Shown here piece after piece: positions 1-5,336 of a stretch of 9,054 nt of DNA. Every line of letters starts with the position of its first letter. Position 1 is the first letter of the stretch. Source of the DNA: Chitinophagales bacterium (GTDB lineage: Bacteria; Bacteroidota; Bacteroidia; Chitinophagales; Chitinophagaceae). The position numbers and the translations under genes are program-made. The notes under the pieces are model-generated. The model was given only the letters and a program-made list of their open reading frames with translations, did not search any database and was not told the origin of the DNA. Location of the stretch: the NCBI GenBank assembly GCA_013297585.1, contig JAAFHG010000132.1, forward strand, positions 1 through 9,054, read 5' to 3'.

Positions 1-347
1 CTACAAACAATTGGCTCACGAAAAACAGTACCATCCAAAATGTTACGAATAGTACCATTTGGCGATTTCCACATTTGTTTTAACTTAAACTCTTCTACAC
101 GTTGCTCATCGGGCGTAATGGTAGCGCATTTAATACCAACACCATATTGTTTAATGGCATTTGCAGCATCAATAGTTACTTGGTCGTTGGTTTCGTCACG
201 GTATTCCATGCCTAGATCGTAGTACTTAATATCCAATTCTAGGTAAGGAAGAATTAATTTGTCTTTAATAAATTTCCAGATAATTCTGGTCATTTCGTCG
301 CCATCTAATTCCACTACCGGATTGGCAACCTTGATTTTTTGTGGCAT
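1..347 (-). CDS. icd: NADP-dependent isocitrate dehydrogenase, N-terminal part (runs off the left edge)
   Basis: This would oxidatively decarboxylate isocitrate to 2-oxoglutarate with NADP+ in the TCA cycle, in the cytoplasm. The 115 complete codons seen closely resemble the dimeric eukaryote-type (type II) enzymes. They show the early GDEMTRIIW block (residues 16-24), NDQVT (54-58), KCATITPDE (73-81), the substrate loop KSPNGTIRN (94-102) and GTVFRE (106-111). In human IDH1 the matching Ser, Asn and Arg side chains bind isocitrate. The start is ATG at 347-345, in line with the N-terminus of homologues. Codon 116 is cut by the window edge, so about 70% of the usual ~400-residue protein is missing. 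The gene is divergent from the esterase lipoprotein, and the 100-bp gap holds a good TAnnTTTG element for it. No frame damage is visible. The family call is firm, but enzyme activity is inferred because the rest lies outside. Confidence 0.95.
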   Translation of the reverse strand, partial: MPQKIKVANPVVELDGDEMTRIIWKFIKDKLILPYLELDIKYYDLGMEYRDETNDQVTIDAANAIKQYGVGIKCATITPDEQRVEEFKLKQMWKSPNGTIRNILDGTVFREPIVC

Positions 348-380
348 GTTATTACGTTTACAAATTTTTAATAAGGGTTA

Positions 381-415
381 CAAATGTAATGGAATAGTAT
401 TTTCGTAGAACACAA
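381..415 (-). promoter_or_regulatory. Candidate promoter for isocitrate dehydrogenase
   Basis: Reading the minus strand, TACATTTG at 388-381 matches the Bacteroidota -7 consensus TAnnTTTG perfectly. A TTTG lies upstream at 416-413, 24 nt away counted from its TTG, which is slightly longer than the usual 17-23 nt. The start codon is 33 nt downstream of the element. The rest of the 100-bp divergent gap (348-447) shows no operator-like dyad. For the plus-strand lipoprotein gene only weak matches exist, such as TATTTTCG at 398-405. Confidence 0.45.
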
Positions 416-447
416 ACAATTGTGCAATCGTTAACGTATATAATTGT

Positions 448-1191
448 ATGCAAAAACTGATACGATATCAAGCTGTGCTACTGTTATTATTGTTAATGAT
501 AATTGACACAAGTAGCTGTACAAAAAAAGTAATTATGACTGAAACACCAACTGTAACGCCCGTAATTCCTACACCAATACCTACCACATCTGTTTATAAA
601 TCGTACTTGGCTTTGGGTGATTCTTATACTATTGGTCAATCTGTTGACAGCGCAGATAGATTTCCTGCGCAAACAGCCGCTATACTAAAGCAACAGAACA
701 TCAATATTGTACCGCTGCAATACATTGCTACTACAGGCTGGACAACCACTAATCTTGCAACTGCTATTACAAGTGTTAATCCCAAAGGGCCGTTTGATGT
801 GGTGACTTTACTAATTGGGGTGAATGACCAATATCAAAATAGAAATATTAATGACTATGGTGGGCGCTTTTTACAGTTGTTACAAACGGCCACACAGCTT
901 GCAGGAAATAAACCAAGCCATGTATTTGTGCTAAGTATTCCCGATTATGGCGTAACGCCTTTTGGTGGTAATAATTCTACTATTAGCCAGCAAATAGATG
1001 CTTATAATGCTATTAACAAGCAAGTAACGCAAAGCATTGCAGGTGTTAATTATATTGATATTACACCTGCATCAAGATTAGCCGCAACAGATAGAAGTTT
1101 AATAGCAATAGATGGCTTGCACCCAAGTGGTAAGCAATACAAATTGTGGGCTGAATTATTAGCGCCTCAAATGGCGAATACACTGAAGTAA
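448..1191 (+). CDS. SGNH/GDSL-type esterase, predicted lipoprotein
   Basis: This is probably a lipid-anchored hydrolase of the SGNH superfamily acting on an ester (acyl or acetyl) substrate in the cell envelope. The N-terminus has a short basic start, a Leu-rich core (residues 9-18) and a candidate lipobox TSSC with Cys24 as the lipidated residue. A Pro/Thr-rich linker follows (about 31-48). Block I is LALGDSY with nucleophile Ser59. Block II Gly97 lies in TTGW. Block III is GVND with Asn126. Block V is DGLHPSG with Asp222 and His225. The full catalytic set is therefore present, and 247 residues is normal for a single-domain member. The start is ATG at 448, the only Met before the hydrophobic core, and no Shine-Dalgarno is visible. 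It is the lone plus-strand gene and ends base-to-base against the convergent LolA-like gene. The substrate cannot be deduced. Acyl-CoA thioesterase/lysophospholipase-like or polysaccharide deacetylase-like roles are both possible. Confidence 0.9.
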   Translation: MQKLIRYQAVLLLLLLMIIDTSSCTKKVIMTETPTVTPVIPTPIPTTSVYKSYLALGDSYTIGQSVDSADRFPAQTAAILKQQNINIVPLQYIATTGWTTTNLATAITSVNPKGPFDVVTLLIGVNDQYQNRNINDYGGRFLQLLQTATQLAGNKPSHVFVLSIPDYGVTPFGGNNSTISQQIDAYNAINKQVTQSIAGVNYIDITPASRLAATDRSLIAIDGLHPSGKQYKLWAELLAPQMANTLK

Positions 1192-1887
1192 CTACATTTT
1201 AAATACCGAATCATCAATGCCTTTGTTAATGCTATAGTTAGTATAAGTAATTTCTACTCTACCTTTTTTGTTACGCAGTTTTTCGGCTTCTGTTTCTGGC
1301 TTTTTGTTGTCATCAAATTCAAGTGTAATGCCTTTAGGTAACTTGTAATCTTTCGTGTTAAAGCTGAATACCACTTTGTCTGGCAGGCTGTAATTGGCAA
1401 ATTTTCCGTAGGTCATTTCTATATCGTAAGTGCCATTTTCTTTGGTAGTAGTTACGGCTTTGCGAATGAGTAAATTGGCTTCATCAATGTATAAAGTGGT
1501 CAGTACAATATCACTGTTATCGCCACCAGGTAATAGCTTTATAATTTTTACTTTAGTGTCGTTTACAACTGATTCGCCAGCAGCAATTGCTACAAAATCT
1601 TTGGTGCTGATGAGTGAATTCATGTTTACTGAAACACCACCTTTTGGCAATAAAGAAATGCCACCTTCTTTCTTCAAGCGAAACTTATTAGGCTTTTTAA
1701 AGTACACTTTTACTCTACCTAATGGTGCTTTTATAAAAGCTACATCGGTTTTCATTTTGCCATCTGCTTCATAATCGTTCACCGCATCTAGCTTGGCTTT
1801 TACTTTGTTTATGAGTGCTGTAACATCTTGTGCACCTACTGTGGTGTGTAATGCAAAAAGTATGATAAAAGTGAGTAATTGTTTCAT
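1192..1887 (-). CDS. LolA-like periplasmic lipoprotein-carrier family protein
   Basis: This appears to be a secreted protein of the LolA/LolB-like fold, which in its best-known members shuttles lipoproteins or lipids across the periplasm. With ATG at 1887 it is 231 residues and begins with a signal peptide: MKQ, then hydrophobic LLTFIILFAL, then VGA-Q with probable cleavage near residues 18-20. The body alternates short polar and hydrophobic stretches typical of the curved beta sheet. A helix-like start (VTALINKVKAKLDAV) is followed by strands such as VKVYFKKPNKFRLKK and LTTLYIDEANLLIRKA, a pattern familiar from LolA-like proteins. A longer reading from GTG at 1908 (MVKKHQH...) is less likely, because those codons lie in an intergenic palindrome and would put a charged tail before the signal peptide. 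An A-rich leader precedes the ATG. It follows the ABC permease by 91 nt. It may be the transporter's periplasmic partner, but that is inference. Confidence 0.72.
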   Translation of the reverse strand: MKQLLTFIILFALHTTVGAQDVTALINKVKAKLDAVNDYEADGKMKTDVAFIKAPLGRVKVYFKKPNKFRLKKEGGISLLPKGGVSVNMNSLISTKDFVAIAAGESVVNDTKVKIIKLLPGGDNSDIVLTTLYIDEANLLIRKAVTTTKENGTYDIEMTYGKFANYSLPDKVVFSFNTKDYKLPKGITLEFDDNKKPETEAEKLRNKKGRVEITYTNYSINKGIDDSVFKM

Positions 1888-1903
1888 GTGTTGATGTTTT
1901 TTT

Positions 1904-1970
1904 ACCACATAGTCACATAGGCAGATAGTTTCTTGTGAGAATTTCTATGTGTCTAACATGCCTATGTGGT
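1904..1970. repeat. Palindromic intergenic repeat of CACATAG / CTATGTG motifs
   Basis: The outer arms ACCACATAG (1904-1912) and CTATGTGGT (1962-1970) are perfect 9-bp complements. The inner arms CACATAG (1914-1920) and CTATGTG (1945-1951) are perfect 7-bp complements. CACATAG is also directly repeated on the left, as is CTATGTG on the right. The element sits between the ABC permease stop and the LolA-like start, so it may act as a processing or attenuation hairpin. From memory, similar "accacatag...ctatgtggt" units recur between genes in many Bacteroidota genomes. Confidence 0.7.
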
Positions 1971-1978
1971 GAGATTGT

Positions 1979-2854
1979 TTAACTTAAAATGTCTTTCTTT
2001 TTAAAAATGAGGATGGCTGCTGTAACAAAGCCTACTATGTGAATGAGCAACACTAAAATTGAGTTGATGATTTTCTCTGGCCTTAACACCGAGCCAATGA
2101 TAGACTCGTTGGTATCTGTGACTTTCATGTCAAAAAACTCTTTCCAATCGTTCATATGTGTGGTGAACAAAAATGGTTTGATGGCATTAAAAATAGGAAT
2201 GTTGAGCGTACTTAAAATGGTGAAAAATATAATGACACTCATGGTGGCAACAATAGGGCCAATTGAGTTTTCGGCAAAAACTGACAATAGAAAACCAAGT
2301 GCTGCAACGGTTAACATGGCTACTGCTGCAAAACCAAATGCACCTACGTAACGCCAGAAAATATCGCCATTTTTTAAAAGCACCACGTAGCTGCTTTTCA
2401 TTAAAAACAGGTCGTCTGTACCAAAAATTAACATACTGCCAAACAAGGCTAAAATAGCTAGCCAAACTAGTAACATCATGGTGTAAACGGCTGCTGCTGC
2501 AAACTTTGCTAGCATAAATTGTGTGCGACTAATTGGCTTTGTAAGCATGATGCGCAATGTGCCCATATTGGCTTCGCCACTAATCATATCGGCTGCAATT
2601 AAGGCAATTAATAATGGCACGTGTACCAATAATAATTGCAGCATAATGTAGCAAACTAAGTAGCCATTTAAAATATTACCATCGATGGTTATTGACGATG
2701 ATAAATCACGCATCATAAACTCTGCATAAGTATTACCATCTAGCTTTAAACCAAATTGAATAATGGTAATGAGCGCTGTGATGGCTGCAAATGCAATGTA
2801 GGTGCGTGGCCTACGGAAGATTTTGTATAACTCAATTTGTATAAGCTTGTACAT
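1979..2854 (-). CDS. ABC-2 type transporter permease subunit
   Basis: This is the inner-membrane subunit of an ABC exporter, pairing with the ATPase encoded immediately upstream. The 291 residues start with the usual cytoplasmic helix MYKLIQIELYKIFRRPRTYI. About six membrane segments follow: near residues 18-36, 62-88, 112-144 (long, perhaps a re-entrant pair), 168-193, 199-218 and 261-285. The cytoplasmic motif GEANMGTLRIMLTKPISR at 93-110, which contacts the ATPase, is characteristic of the ABC-2 family. The C-terminus ends in a positive stop-transfer, FKKKDILS. The ATG at 2854 overlaps the ATPase stop by 23 nt in another frame, so translation is probably coupled. If the ATPase is really broken, this subunit may be left without a partner. 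The frame is intact with no sign of decay. The substrate is unknown; drug, peptide, lipid or ion export cannot be told apart. Confidence 0.9.
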   Translation of the reverse strand: MYKLIQIELYKIFRRPRTYIAFAAITALITIIQFGLKLDGNTYAEFMMRDLSSSITIDGNILNGYLVCYIMLQLLLVHVPLLIALIAADMISGEANMGTLRIMLTKPISRTQFMLAKFAAAAVYTMMLLVWLAILALFGSMLIFGTDDLFLMKSSYVVLLKNGDIFWRYVGAFGFAAVAMLTVAALGFLLSVFAENSIGPIVATMSVIIFFTILSTLNIPIFNAIKPFLFTTHMNDWKEFFDMKVTDTNESIIGSVLRPEKIINSILVLLIHIVGFVTAAILIFKKKDILS

Positions 2855-3674
2855 GTTGGTTGGTGCTAGTAATTTGTAAAAAATAATCTTCTAAACTGTG
2901 GCGCGGCTGCAGCGAAATCACTTCAATATTCAGGTTCACTAAATCTCTGTGTAACTGAGGAATTGCTTGCCTATCTAGTTTTAAAAAGATGTTGCTATTG
3001 CGTGATGCTTGTACATGTTGCTGCCAGTTGCTTTGCGCTAATTGTTGCAATGCAAATGCATTATCAGCAGTGGTAATTTCAACGATGGTTTGTGCAGGGT
3101 CAAACAGTTCGTTCGCATTACCTTCTATTAGCTTTTTGCCTTTGTCAATAATCAAAACACGTGTGGCTACTTGCTCAATTTCGTTAAGTAAGTGAGAAGA
3201 AACCACAACGGTCTTTTTCATGTCTCTACTTAAGCGTAAAATCAGGTTTCTAATATCAGCAATACCTTGCGGGTCAAGACCATTGGTAGGTTCATCAAGT
3301 ACAATTAGTTGAGGGTTGTGTATTAACGCAATACCAATACCAAGCCTTTGCTTCATGCCTTGCGAGAAGGTTTTAACAGTGTCTTTGGCACGTGTTGCTA
3401 GCCCAACCATTTCTAGTTGATCCATAATCAGCTTATCTGTTACTTTCACGCCACTCAACTTTGCAAACAGCTTGATGTTTTCGTAAGCGGATAGATACTT
3501 GTACACATCGGGCTTTTCGATGACTGCGCCTACTTGGCGTAATATCTCGTTGCGATGTGTTTTTAAAGGCATGCCAAATAATTCAATATCGCCTGACGTA
3601 GGTTCTATTAACGTCATTAACATACGAATGGTGGTACTTTTACCTGCACCATTTTGCCCTAAAAGTACCACCAT
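2832..3674 (-). CDS. ABC transporter ATP-binding protein, 5'-truncated by an insertion
   Basis: This reading frame holds nearly the whole nucleotide-binding domain of an ABC exporter ATPase. Residue numbers are for the 280-residue ORF: Walker A GQNGAGKST (6-14), signature FSQGMKQ (103-109), Walker B LIVLDEPT (123-130), D-loop GLDP (132-135) and H-loop His161. The position normally held by the Q-loop Gln reads VIEKPDVY with Glu53, the variant seen in BcrA/LanF-type exporters. The ATG at 3674 lies inside the right arm of a 46-bp inverted repeat and exists only because of that insertion. The native N-terminus is encoded in another frame at 3711-3817. Rejoining the two parts gives a 311-residue protein, the usual family size. 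The ORF as it stands lacks the first beta strands and the A-loop region, so the product is probably inactive or poorly made, although all later motifs are intact. It overlaps the permease start by 23 nt. Confidence 0.85.
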   Translation of the reverse strand: MVVLLGQNGAGKSTTIRMLMTLIEPTSGDIELFGMPLKTHRNEILRQVGAVIEKPDVYKYLSAYENIKLFAKLSGVKVTDKLIMDQLEMVGLATRAKDTVKTFSQGMKQRLGIGIALIHNPQLIVLDEPTNGLDPQGIADIRNLILRLSRDMKKTVVVSSHLLNEIEQVATRVLIIDKGKKLIEGNANELFDPAQTIVEITTADNAFALQQLAQSNWQQHVQASRNSNIFLKLDRQAIPQLHRDLVNLNIEVISLQPRHSLEDYFLQITSTNQHVQAYTN

Positions 3675-3705
3675 TCGTATGTTAATGACGTTAATAGAAC
3701 CTACG
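3597..3705. repeat. Perfect 46-bp inverted repeat (quasi-palindrome) inside the ABC ATPase gene
   Basis: The left arm 3597-3642 and right arm 3660-3705 are exact reverse complements over 46 bp, separated by a 17-nt spacer (3643-3659). The left arm is genuine coding sequence (minus strand: KSTTIRMLMTLIEPT). The right arm is a reversed copy of it inserted before the Walker A codons. The inserted block is 50 nt and includes an extra AATGG at 3706-3710, so TACGAATGG at 3702-3710 repeats 3623-3631. No target-site duplication or transposon end is seen. In RNA it would form a very stable hairpin with the Walker A codons in the loop. Confidence 0.95.
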
Positions 3706-3817
3706 AATGGAAAAAACCATACACATCAACTTGATTTACGGTAAAAGATAGGTCGCTGACGGCTTTGAAATCTTTGAATTGCTTGGATAGATGGGAAACT
3801 TTTATAACCGGTTGCAT
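3701..3817 (-). pseudogene. Detached 5' end of the ABC ATPase gene, closed by a TAG stop
   Basis: From ATG at 3817-3815 this frame reads MQPVIKVSHLSKQFKDF, then KAVSDLSFTVNQVDVYGF, then FHS and TAG at 3703-3701. The first 35 codons are exactly what an ABC-2 ATPase should start with: strand 1, the LSKQF A-loop region with Phe14 near the usual aromatic position, the "AVSDLSFTV" strand, and the lead-in YGF before Walker A. The expected LGQNGAGKST does not follow. The sequence instead enters an inserted inverted copy and meets the stop. The matching continuation lies in another frame from codon Leu5 of the downstream ORF. The downstream ATG is 26 nt beyond this stop, so weak re-initiation is conceivable. 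I treat 2832-3817 as one gene interrupted very recently, since nothing else in it has decayed. Confidence 0.85.
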
Positions 3818-3857
3818 AGTGCTATAACAATGAATTGTAAAAGTAGTTGTGTATTGG

Positions 3858-3884
3858 TGATTTTAATGATTTTAATGATTTTTA
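3858..3884. repeat. 9-bp tandem repeat, about three copies
   Basis: TGATTTTAA occurs at 3858-3866 and 3867-3875 and again, with one change, as TGATTTTTA at 3876-3884. Further TGAT fragments trail after it. It lies in the AT-rich gap upstream of the ABC ATPase start and has no coding frame of note. Copy number could vary by slippage. Confidence 0.6.
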
Positions 3885-3910
3885 TGATGCAATGATTTGC
3901 TAAGATTATT

Positions 3911-4013
3911 GATAGGAACGCTGATTAAGCGGATGAAACTGATAATCGCAGATGTAATATGATAAGATAAATCTGCTTTAATCCATTTAATCAGTGTAAT
4001 CAGTGTTGCTATC
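3911..4013. repeat. Large imperfect palindromic intergenic repeat between pabB and the ABC operon
   Basis: Nested complementary segments are GATAG (3911-3915) with CTATC (4009-4013), CTGATTAA (3921-3928) with TTAATCAG (3987-3994), GGAT (3931-3934) with ATCC (3981-3984), and GCAGAT (3948-3953) with ATCTGC (3971-3976). The right side carries a second ATCAGTG unit, so the arms differ in length. The right edge overlaps the pabB stop codon. It could act as a terminator or mRNA-end hairpin for pabB, though no U-tract follows. From memory, elements of the type "CTGATTAA..GGAT...GCAGAT...AATCTGC" are dispersed in Bacteroidota genomes. Confidence 0.65.
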
Positions 4014-5307
4014 CTTCGCTAGCGGTTAACACTTTTCTTATCGCTTCTGCCTTTAACAAACATTCTTCATATTCTTGCTCGGCAATGCTGTTAAATGTAA
4101 TACCACCGCCTACTTGGTAAGATAAATATTGGTTAGAGGCATTGTATAAAATACTTCTGATGACCACATTAAAATCAAAGTCTTTTGTGGGGGTAATATA
4201 GCCAACTGCACCTGAATACAACCCTCGGCTGCTTGGTTCGTATTGGTTTATTAATTGCATCACTTTTTGCTTTGGTGCGCCTGTCATGCTGCCCATAGGA
4301 AAAGTGGCTTGTAAAATATCTGCAAGGTTGGTTGTGTCATCTATTTCACCCACAATAGTTGATATCATTTGATGTACTTGTGGATAAGTATAAATGCCAA
4401 ATAACTCTTCCACTTTTACTGAACCCTCTTTACAAATGCGACTCAAATCATTACGTACCAAATCTACCACCATCACATTTTCTGTACGGTCTTTATGGCT
4501 GGCAAATAATTGTTGCTTAAGTACATTATCTGCTTCAGCATTTTGTAGATTTCTTTTAAATGTGCCTTTTATAGGCTGAGAAATTAATTGATTGCCTTGC
4601 TTTTTTAAATAACGTTCAGGGCTTGCACAGAGCAAATACTTGTCGTTTAGCTTGTAATAGCTTGCAAAAGGATTAGGCGAAATGGCTGTTAATTGTTGGT
4701 AAATGGCAAGAGGTTCTATCGTAGCATTTTCAGCGTAAAATTCTTGACAGTAGTTAATTTCATAGCAATCACCTCGTAAAATGTGTTGCTTAAGTTGATT
4801 GATAGTTTGTAGGTAATCTGCTTTGCTAATGCGAGAATTAATTGCTATTTCTTGGTTTGATATTTTGTGTTCTTTGTTTTGTGTGTTTGTTATTTCTTTA
4901 AAAATATCAAGCGGTGTTTTTGTTAAACTTTCAATTTTCAATTCGGTGGCAGATAGTTGTAGCACTATTTCTGGCTGGTAAAAATGTATTGGCTGAAAGC
5001 CAATATTGTCAAGCTTTTGCTGCGTTAATGATGGCTGTAAAATGCTGTGATAATCGTAGCTGATATGACCAAAAAGCCAATCGTTTTTTTGTTGTAAAAA
5101 ACTAATTAATGCACTTTGATGATTGCTAGTAGGCGAGAAGCGATTGACTTCACCTACGGCCACCAAACATTCTACGCTATGGTGTAGCGATGTGTATTGG
5201 TGATTGTCTAAAAAAGAACAGCTATTGTATTGGTTAGCCCAATGCAATAGCTGTTGCTTTGTTTTTTGAAAATCTTGTATTACAAATGTTTCTGTAGCTC
5301 TTTGCAC
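4009..5307 (-). CDS. pabB: Aminodeoxychorismate synthase component I
   Basis: With a glutamine amidotransferase partner (PabA, not in this window), this would convert chorismate plus ammonia to 4-amino-4-deoxychorismate, the precursor of p-aminobenzoate for folate. The 432 residues comprise a divergent N-terminal half (1-160) and a well-conserved chorismate-binding domain. Landmarks are GDCYEINY (179-186), ASPERYL (228-234), PIKGT (245-249), a HKDRTENVMVVDLVRNDLSR block (271-290), MGSMTGAPK (338-346), and GGGIT (400-404) with EQEYEE (410-415). PIKGT carries the active-site Lys247 of PabB, where TrpE has Ala (PIAGT), which favours pabB over trpE or isochorismate synthase. The start is GTG at 5307. 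The frame upstream has no ATG, GTG or TTG before a TGA at 5346, so no better start exists. It follows the acidic-protein gene by 29 nt and is probably co-transcribed with it. No pabA or pabC is adjacent. Confidence 0.92.
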   Translation of the reverse strand: MQRATETFVIQDFQKTKQQLLHWANQYNSCSFLDNHQYTSLHHSVECLVAVGEVNRFSPTSNHQSALISFLQQKNDWLFGHISYDYHSILQPSLTQQKLDNIGFQPIHFYQPEIVLQLSATELKIESLTKTPLDIFKEITNTQNKEHKISNQEIAINSRISKADYLQTINQLKQHILRGDCYEINYCQEFYAENATIEPLAIYQQLTAISPNPFASYYKLNDKYLLCASPERYLKKQGNQLISQPIKGTFKRNLQNAEADNVLKQQLFASHKDRTENVMVVDLVRNDLSRICKEGSVKVEELFGIYTYPQVHQMISTIVGEIDDTTNLADILQATFPMGSMTGAPKQKVMQLINQYEPSSRGLYSGAVGYITPTKDFDFNVVIRSILYNASNQYLSYQVGGGITFNSIAEQEYEECLLKAEAIRKVLTASEG

Positions 5308-5336
5308 AAATAAATGGGTGCGTTTAGTAGCGATGA

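Noticed and set aside
420..446. TTG-N16-TATAATTG promoter for the esterase lipoprotein
   Set aside because: It ends one base before the start codon, so transcription would begin inside the gene. The signal peptide requires the ATG at 448, and a leaderless message starting earlier is not supported.
2187..2465. Minus-strand ORF of 92 codons within the permease region
   Set aside because: It is an alternative frame inside the well-supported permease gene, with no recognisable protein features.
3597..3705. Phase-variable invertible DNA switch
   Set aside because: Inverting the segment between the arms would only flip the 17-nt spacer, which encodes part of Walker A. It would not restore the frame or remove the stop. 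No recombinase gene is present.
3597..3705. Retron msr/msd, structured ncRNA or MITE
   Set aside because: There is no reverse transcriptase nearby, and both arms are the ATPase's own coding sequence. No target-site duplication or transposon terminal motif is seen.
3672..3720. Programmed ribosomal frameshift joining the two ATPase pieces
   Set aside because: The A-run (T-run in mRNA) looks slippery, but the ATPase frame upstream of 3674 would add inserted residues (VGSINVINIR) absent from the family. The geometry is fully explained by the inverted insertion.
3858..4013. CRISPR array
   Set aside because: The repeats are too short, have no spacers of regular length, and are explained by a 9-bp tandem and a palindrome. 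No cas gene is present.
4009..5307. Anthranilate synthase (trpE) or isochorismate synthase
   Set aside because: The PIKGT motif with Lys matches PabB, where TrpE has Ala at that position, and no trp genes lie nearby.
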